A stretch of DNA of 60,983 bases, from contig JAINDL010000170.1 of the NCBI GenBank assembly GCA_019931245.1, positions 1 to 60,983 on the forward strand. The letters run 5' to 3'. The position numbers and the translations under genes are program-made. How positions within the stretch are numbered: position 1 is the first letter of the stretch; each line of letters begins with the position of its first letter. The notes below the pieces were generated by a model, which worked only from the letters and a program-made list of their open reading frames with translations, was not told the DNA's origin and searched no databases. This document shows positions 56,074-60,983 of this stretch, in pieces. Source of the stretch: Bryobacteraceae bacterium CoA2 C42. GTDB taxonomy: Bacteria > Acidobacteriota > Terriglobia > Bryobacterales > Bryobacteraceae.

Positions 56074-56101
56074 AGCGACGCCGGGTATAGGCGGCGTCGC
56101 T
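56074..56101 (-). promoter_or_regulatory. rpsB-tsf intercistronic hairpin (possible attenuator)
   Basis: A perfect 10-bp stem (AGCGACGCCG at 56074-56083, complement at 56092-56101) with an 8-base loop. No T-run follows on the minus strand. E. coli has a partial terminator at the same place that lowers tsf relative to rpsB; the same role here is inferred from position and structure. Confidence 0.65.
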
Positions 56102-56122
56102 CAGGGGTTACGCGCGACGGAG

Positions 56123-56989
56123 TTAATCCTCTTCGACGAGCGTCTTGCTGCCGCGCGGCATGATCAGGGCCAGATCGTCTTCCGAGGTCTCGGAGTTGGT
56201 CTCCGACATCAGCTGCGCCGAGAACTGCGGATCGAGGTACTGTTCTGCCGAGCCGAGGTCCATGGTGTCGTCGTCACTGCTCGAGGAGGTGAGTTCCGAC
56301 TCGGAGACCTGCTGCCGGCCTTCGAGGCACGCTTCGGCGATTTTGTTGGTGAACAGGCGGATGGCGCGCAGGGCGTCATCATTGCCCGGGATGACATAGT
56401 CGACCTGATCGGGATCGCAGTTGGTATCGACGACGGCCACGACGGGGATGCCGAGGCGGCGGGCTTCCATGACGGCGATGGCTTCCTTGTTCGAGTCGAC
56501 GACGAAGATGACGTCCGGGAGACGGCCCATATCGCGGATGCCGGACAGGTTGGCGCTGAGGTGCTTGCGCTCGCGCTCCAGCTGGATGATTTCCTTCTTG
56601 GTCCGGCCGCCGTAGTTACCGGTTTCGGCGAGGTCTTCGAGCATCTTGAGACGCTCAATGGACTTTTTCACCGTGGTGTAGTTGGTGAGCAGACCGCCGA
56701 GCCAGCGGTTGTTGATGTAGAACATCTGACACCGGGTGGCCTCTTCGGCGATAGCTTCCTGGGCCTGGCGCTTGGTTCCAACGAAAAGTACGTTCTTACC
56801 CTGGGAAGCCATGTCGCCCACGTAGGCCATCGCGTCCTTGAACAATTTCAGGGTCTTTTGCAGATCCACAATGTAGATCCCGTTCCGTTCGCCAAAAATG
56901 TATTCCTTCATTTTTGGATTCCAGCGCTTGGTCTGGTGCCCGAAGTGAACGCCGGCTTCGAGCAATTCTTTCATGGAAATAGACGGCAA
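56123..56989 (-). CDS. rpsB: 30S ribosomal protein S2
   Basis: About 288 residues. The TTG at 56989 is preferred: it follows AAGGAG by 5 bases and gives the usual [19 protein letters not shown] start; the ATG at 56974 is 15 bases downstream and lacks a site. Family text: [97 protein letters not shown]. The C-terminal 50 residues are an acidic/serine-rich extension ([19 protein letters not shown]). Confidence 0.97.
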   Translation of the reverse strand: MPSISMKELLEAGVHFGHQTKRWNPKMKEYIFGERNGIYIVDLQKTLKLFKDAMAYVGDMASQGKNVLFVGTKRQAQEAIAEEATRCQMFYINNRWLGGLLTNYTTVKKSIERLKMLEDLAETGNYGGRTKKEIIQLERERKHLSANLSGIRDMGRLPDVIFVVDSNKEAIAVMEARRLGIPVVAVVDTNCDPDQVDYVIPGNDDALRAIRLFTNKIAEACLEGRQQVSESELTSSSSDDDTMDLGSAEQYLDPQFSAQLMSETNSETSEDDLALIMPRGSKTLVEED

Positions 56990-57020
56990 AGTAGCTCCTT
57001 GGTTGAGGATTGAACACACG

Positions 57021-57060
57021 AACCGGCAGGACTTTCCGAGCGGTATTTGTCCTGCCGGTT
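57021..57060 (-). promoter_or_regulatory. Long hairpin between rpsI and rpsB
   Basis: A perfect 12-bp stem (AACCGGCAGGAC at 57021-57032, complement at 57049-57060) with a 16-base loop. It lies in the 98-base gap, ending 20 bases before the rpsB ribosome site and without a T-run. It may be an rpsB leader element (S2 controls its own mRNA in some bacteria) or a partial terminator for rplM-rpsI. Confidence 0.65.
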
Positions 57061-57087
57061 AGGTAGTGTGGAATCCGGGTTGGTGGT

Positions 57088-57483
57088 TTAGCGCTTCGAG
57101 AATTGGAAGCGCTTGCGAGCGCCCTTCTGACCGTACTTTTTGCGCTCGCGGGAGCGCGGGTCACGGGTAAGGTAGCCCATTCCTTTCAGCTTGCTGCGGA
57201 GTTCGATGTTGAATTCGCACAGCGCGCGGGCGATGCCCAAACGGACAGCGCCGGCCTGCCCGTTAATGCCGCCGCCATCGGCGACCACGAGCACGTCGAA
57301 CTTGTCGGAAGTTTCGGTGGCCAGCAGCGACTGTTTGACGGCCGAACGGGCCGAATCGCTGGTGAAATACTGGTCGAACGGCTTACCGTTCACCACAATA
57401 TTGCCGCTTCCATTGCGCAAAAATACACGGGCCACGGCGGTCTTACGCCGACCGGTACCGAGCCACTGAGTCAAAACAGCCAC
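57088..57483 (-). CDS. rpsI: 30S ribosomal protein S9
   Basis: A 131-residue ribosomal protein: [90 protein letters not shown], where the extended basic tail reaches the ribosomal P site. It follows rplM by 18 bases, the universal L13-S9 pair. Confidence 0.98.
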   Translation of the reverse strand: MAVLTQWLGTGRRKTAVARVFLRNGSGNIVVNGKPFDQYFTSDSARSAVKQSLLATETSDKFDVLVVADGGGINGQAGAVRLGIARALCEFNIELRSKLKGMGYLTRDPRSRERKKYGQKGARKRFQFSKR

Positions 57484-57501
57484 TTCGGATTCCTCTCTTC
57501 T

Positions 57502-57939
57502 TTACCGTACGATTGCTTCCAGAGCCACAGGCTTCTGGGCCTGATGCGGATGTTGACCGCCCGCGTAAACCTTCAGTTTGGTGGCCATCTGCTTGCCGAG
57601 TTTGCTCTTGGGGAGCATTCCCTTAATAGCTTCTTCCACCATTTTCATGGGACGGGTAGCCCGCATCTTCTTGGCGCTGATTTCGGTGAGTCCACCCGGG
57701 TAACCGGAGTGATAGCGGTAGAGCTTTTGCTCTTCCTTCCGGCCGGTGAGGCGCACCTTTTCCGCGTTTACGATGACGACGTGGTCGCCCATATCGATGT
57801 ACGGCGTGTAGACGGCCTTGTTCTTGCCCATTAGAATGTGGGCGGCTTGCGAGGCGATGCGGCCAAGCGCCGCGCCCGAGGCGTCGATAACATGCCAATT
57901 TCTCTGGATATCTTTCCCAGAGGGAACAACGGTATTCAT
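57502..57939 (-). CDS. rplM: 50S ribosomal protein L13
   Basis: A 145-residue ribosomal protein starting at ATG 57939 (NTVVPSGKDIQRNWHVIDAS). Family text: GRIASQAAHILMGKNKAVYT, DMGDHVVIVNAEKVRLTGRK, YRYHSGYPGGLTEIS and KGMLPKSKLGKQMATKLKVY. The frame is open further upstream to 58011, but that part is not L13-like. First gene of the ribosomal protein row. Confidence 0.97.
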   Translation of the reverse strand: MNTVVPSGKDIQRNWHVIDASGAALGRIASQAAHILMGKNKAVYTPYIDMGDHVVIVNAEKVRLTGRKEEQKLYRYHSGYPGGLTEISAKKMRATRPMKMVEEAIKGMLPKSKLGKQMATKLKVYAGGQHPHQAQKPVALEAIVR

Positions 57940-59324
57940 AGACAGACGATCTCCCTGCGATCCTTCCAACCAACCAATGTAGCGCAACCGCAGAATCCGG
58001 CGCAACCACACGGGTTGCGTCCAGCCGACTCCCGGGCTGCCGGGGACCGGACAGCGCGGTGGCCGACTGCTGCCATTGGGCCGCTGGGGGAAAGCAAAAC
58101 TCCTTTCAGTGTACCTCGACGCAGTCGAAATTGGGGCGGATTTCGCTTACTGGCGGGTTCTGTTGGGTTCTCCTTGGGTTCTATTTGGGTTCAACCGGGT
58201 TCAAAAAACGGAAGAACCGAACGGATAAGGGGTTTATTTATCAACAATATCCTGGGTTCTTCCGGTCCTACGCGGGGGCGTGCGCACGCGCCTGACGCTC
58301 GCGCGCGCGAGAAAAAAATCGGGGTTTGGGGCCGCTGGCCGCTGCTTGGGATTGCCGGGTGTCATCGTGGCTTCAGGTTGGCATGGCGTGGCGGAGAAGC
58401 GGGGCGGGGGGCGGCTAAGTGATTGGCAGCAGGGAAGAAGTTTTTTTCGAGGGGGTGGGAAGGCCGGTGGGGTGGAGTTCGAAACCGGCGGGCGGGGGGG
58501 CGGGGCGGGGGGCCGGGGTTCGATGCCCCGGCACCCCGCGACCGGGGGCGGGATGGGGAGGCGGCGGGAGTGCTGGGCGGTTTTGATGGCCAGCGCCGCG
58601 GCAGGAAGCCCGAGGGTGCCGGTTGGGGAGCGGTTGCCGGACCGGGAGACGGCGCTGGCCTGGGATCAGCGCCGACGTTTCGTGAGGTGGTTCCGGGCTG
58701 GGCTCCGGGATGGTGCAGAAACCTATGGTTGAGCCGGGGAGGGAGTTGCTGGCGCTTCAGCGGAAAATGGCTTGGGTGCGGTGGTGGTGGCGGCCGGTCG
58801 GGCGGAAGCGGGAGTTTTTGCGAGCTACGATTCGAGTTTGGGAGGCGAGGAACCGCCGGGACGGGGAGCGGGCAATCGCAGCCACTGCACTTTTGCCTAC
58901 TGGACCTGCTGCGGATTCTGAGGGGTTGAAGGTGTCGGTGAGTTGAAGGGTGCAGGTGGACTGGACGGTTGATTCTGTTGTGGAACAGCCGCAGCACTGG
59001 GACGAAGGGCAGCAGCGAAGGCTTACATGGTGAGCGGCGTAGCTGCTCCAATCTTCGCAACAAGAACAGGCTTTTTGATCTCGTAGGCCAGCGCCAGGCC
59101 TCCACCCATAAGGTTCATGGGTAGAATTGATTACGCTGACCACAGGCTTCGAGCGTATCGCAACAAAGACGGCAAGGTGATCGGTGTCGGTGGGAATGGC
59201 TTTGGTCATCTTGGGGCATGGAACATCCGCTTGGTTATGGAGTCAGTATCCGATGTGGTGGCAATCCCCCAATTGACCCGGCCATTTACCAGCCAAGGAA
59301 GTGACCTGCGTATCTTTCGTTAAT
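57940..59324. other. Non-coding or decayed zone between rplM and the IS element
   Basis: No convincing gene in 1385 bases. The first part must hold the rplM promoter (minus strand), which could not be fixed. From 58155 there are phased GGGTTC hexamers. 58440-58620 is extremely G-rich on the plus strand, with G-runs that could form quadruplexes (about 58493-58517). Several overlapping open frames up to about 240 codons exist on both strands but have low-complexity Arg/Gly/Pro composition. A 31-codon frame at 59118-59023 (minus) reads MNLMGGGLALAYEIKKPVLV AKIGAATPLTM and looks more protein-like, perhaps a gene remnant. Confidence 0.6.
58155..58202. repeat. Five GGGTTC hexamers at helical spacing
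   Basis: GGGTTC starts at 58155, 58165, 58176, 58187 and 58197, that is at steps of 10, 11, 11 and 10 bases; one more copy is at 58254. The intervening bases differ (TGTT, TCCTT, TATTT, AACC). The array lies about 215-265 bases upstream of the rplM start. Confidence 0.75.
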
Positions 59325-60775
59325 ACTACTGTGTCATAACGGGTGATAGTCTCTTGGCGTGGCCCCGCAACCTCCCCCCGCGCCAGGCCCACGCGAAAAG
59401 CGTCTTTCCGCCTACATTGACGGTCTGGCGCAAGCGGCAGGCCACAAGGACCGGCATCAGCCCTTAACCAGCTACTGCCTCGGCCTCCTCCTGCCCGGAG
59501 AGCGCAAAAGCGTGGAACCCATGGCAGCCCGTCTTGCCCCCCACAATGTCCAGCGTGCTCATCAGTCCCTGCATCACTTCGTCGCCGTAGCACCCTGGAA
59601 TGACCGACTCCTTCTCCAATCCGTCCGCCACTACGTCCTCTCCCAGATGACCTCGCGCGCGCCCATCTCCGCCTGGGTTGTCGACGATACCGGCTTTCCC
59701 AAGAAAGGCAAACACTCCGTCGGCGTCGCCCGGCAATACTGCGGCAAGTCGGCAAGCAGGATAACTGCCAAGTCGCCGTCAGCCTTTCCATCAGCACGGT
59801 ATCCGCCAGCCTTCCCATCGCCTACGAACTCTACCTGCCAGAAGCCTGGAGCGAGGACCCCGAACGGCGCCGCAAAGCCGGTGTGCCCGATGATGTCGTG
59901 TTCCGCACCAAACCGCTCATCGCCGCCGAACAGATCCGGCAAGCCGTCGCCGATGGCGTTCCTCGTGCGCCCGTGGTCGCCGACGCTGCTTATGGCAACG
60001 ACACCAAGTTCCGCCAAGCCCTACTGGATATGGCACTGGAATACGTGGTGGGCATTCATCCGACGCTTTCCGTGTGGCCTCCCGGCAAGGAACCACTGCC
60101 GCCCAAGCCGCGCAAGTCCGTTGGCCGCCCGCCCAAACTGCGCCAGCGTGCGCCCAACCACCAGCCGGTTCTGGCCAAAGAGATTGCGGCCGGTCTCGGT
60201 CCCAAGGACTGGCAAACCATCACTTGGCGCAACGGCACCAAGCAAAAGCTACGTTCCCGCTTTGCGGCGGTGCGAGTCCGGCCGGCGAATCGGGATTACT
60301 GGCGGAGCGAACCCTTGCCGGAGCAATGGCTGCTGATCGAATGGCCCGAGGAGGAAGCGCAACCAACCAAGTACTGGTTAGGAAGCCTTGCGGCGGATAC
60401 CAGCTTGACGGCATTGGTCACGACGGCCAAGCAACGCTGGATCATTGAGCGCGACTACGCGGAACTGAAGCAGGAGCTTGGATTGGGGCACTATGAAGGG
60501 CGAGGTTGGCGCGGGTTCCATCATCACGCCACACTTTGCATTGCCGCTTACGGCTTTCTGATCGCGGAACGAAGCCGTTATTCCCCCTCGGCCCGCGCTG
60601 GACAACTCCAACTTGCCCTACCCGAAGTTCCACCCGAGTGGAAGCCGCGCGGGGCGCGCCCAACGTCATAACCCGCACTCTATTGCGACTCTGCGAATCC
60701 TGGTCGCCAGAGTGCTAGCAGGTCGGCTCCCGTGTTGCCCGCTTTGCTGCGCTCTTCGCGTATAACACAGTAGTA
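59325..60775 (+). mobile_element. IS701-type insertion sequence
   Basis: A 1451-base element with terminal inverted repeats: TACTACTGTGTCATA at 59325-59339 and, at 60761-60775, a sequence whose complement reads TACTACTGTGTTATA (14 of 15 matches). It carries one transposase gene in the plus direction. The base quartet left of the element is TTAA, which fits the YTAR target preference known for the IS701 family; the quartet on the right is CTGG, so there is no target duplication. Confidence 0.85.
59359..60671 (+). pseudogene. IS701-family DDE transposase, interrupted by a frameshift
   Basis: The GTG at 59359 starts the N-terminal part (YCLGLLLPGERKSVEPMAAR, SAWVVDDTGFPKKGKHSVGV ARQYCG, first catalytic Asp). 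Near 59745, in the stretch for YCG-x-x-GKQDNC, the frame changes by minus 1; the rest continues with QVAVSLSIS, LPIAYELYLPEAWSEDPERR, DDVVFRTKPLIAAEQIRQAV, VVADAAYGNDTKFRQALLD (second Asp) and ERDYAELKQELGLGHYEGRG WRGFHHH (catalytic Glu). All three catalytic residues survive, so the damage is limited to this one shift. The second half alone (from 59883) can look like a separate gene. No classic slippery heptamer is seen at the break. Confidence 0.85.
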
Positions 60776-60858
60776 CTGGCAGAGAAGCGCCACTTCAGCA
60801 GGGTGGCTCAAAGGCTAATTTGGACAGAGGTGACCGCAGAACTAGCCCGGATTTCTCA

Positions 60859-60983
60859 GTGCGCCCCAACGGCGCAAATTACCAGTGGAGGAGGATTCCA
60901 CCCATGTAGATATCGGTAAGACATGGTAGCTGACGGGCCGTTCGGCATCGGTAACGGGCCGGAGGGGAGCCCCGTGACAAAGC
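60859..60983 (+). ncRNA. Probable 5' end of a group II intron (runs off the right edge)
   Basis: The sequence begins with GTGCG, the conserved 5' end of bacterial group II introns, and directly forms a GCGCC-CCAAC-GGCGC hairpin. It is followed by purine-rich, strongly structured text (GGAGGAGGATTCCACC, GGTAACGGGCCGGAGGGGAG, CCCCGTGACAAAGC) like domain I of these introns. The reverse transcriptase/maturase gene would lie beyond the window. The call rests on pattern resemblance only. Confidence 0.45.

Noticed and set aside
54770-57013. 747-codon plus-strand frame
   Set aside because: Antisense of pyrH, tsf and rpsB.
58514-58532. tRNA T-arm-like hairpin (CGGGG-TTCGATG-CCCCG)
   Set aside because: No anticodon arm, D-arm or matching acceptor stem could be built around it; the zone is G-rich and makes such stems by chance.
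58362-59105. 247-codon minus-strand frame and overlapping plus-strand frames in the decayed zone
   Set aside because: Arg/Pro/Ser or Gly/Arg low-complexity composition, no homology-like motifs, mutually overlapping.
59117-59323. 68-codon plus-strand frame ending at the IS border
   Set aside because: Some protein-like text (RIDYADHRLRAYRNKDGKVI) but no recognisable family, and another open frame covers the same bases on the opposite strand; not strong enough to list.
60776-60858. Possible remnant of another IS between the IS701 element and the intron
   Set aside because: The text AGCAGGGTGGCTCAAA recalls IS21-type flanks from memory only; 83 bases are too short to support it.

Overview
The window is a high-GC bacterial chromosome segment whose gene content points to Acidobacteriota, most likely the Solibacter/Bryobacter (Bryobacterales) side. 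The reasons are an Oar-like outer-membrane beta-barrel coupled to a VWA-type protein, two PEP-CTERM secreted proteins, a CHASE2 histidine kinase, many TPR envelope proteins, a proline/glycine-rich TonB, and an rplM-rpsI-rpsB-tsf-pyrH-frr cluster. This placement is inference from gene content. No rRNA or tRNA gene was seen.

Layout. 1-7225: CHASE2 histidine kinase (cut by the left edge), M24 aminopeptidase, thiC, a small methyltransferase-like protein, cysS and a trans-sulfuration enzyme. 7276-9040: a PEP-CTERM protein and a wrecked voltage-gated K+ channel. 9063-18252: TonB receptor with a His-rich loop, MATE exporter, DUF58 protein, PEP-CTERM trypsin-like protease, DUF4126 membrane protein, inositol-phosphatase-like enzyme, acyl-CoA ligase. 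18212-24850 (minus): one tightly overlapping operon, lpxD - LOG protein - PP2C phosphatase - TrkA-N K+ channel - nnrE/nnrD - tsaE. 24872-29288: Oar-like barrel, VWA-like protein and coiled-coil protein, translationally coupled. 29285-31782: zinc-ribbon membrane protein and two TPR proteins. 31779-43637: FtsX permease, tgt, yajC, secD, secF, tonB, exbB, exbD, a frame-broken second exbD, TPR lipoprotein, RelA/SpoT, DUF971. 43634-48553: ECF sigma/anti-sigma/DUF3106 module, gpsA-plsY, thpR, 3-methyladenine glycosylase, unknown protein. 48771-49700: decayed S9 peptidase. 49709-53820: membrane proteins, GNAT, sulfatase, triple RidA protein. 53830-57939: frr, pyrH, tsf, rpsB, rpsI, rplM. 57940-60983: a non-coding or decayed zone, an IS701-type element with a broken transposase frame, and what looks like the 5' end of a group II intron running off the right edge.

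How the genes work together. tgt-yajC-secD-secF-tonB-exbB-exbD joins protein export to the energy supply for outer-membrane uptake; both TonB-type barrels in the window (9063 and 24872) are plausible clients. gpsA and plsY form the start of phospholipid synthesis, and lpxD belongs to lipid A synthesis. The genome is very compact: 4-base stop/start overlaps are common, seven convergent pairs overlap at their stop codons, and several divergent pairs are separated by only 20-44 bases. The decayed genes (K+ channel, S9 peptidase, transposase) stand out against this.
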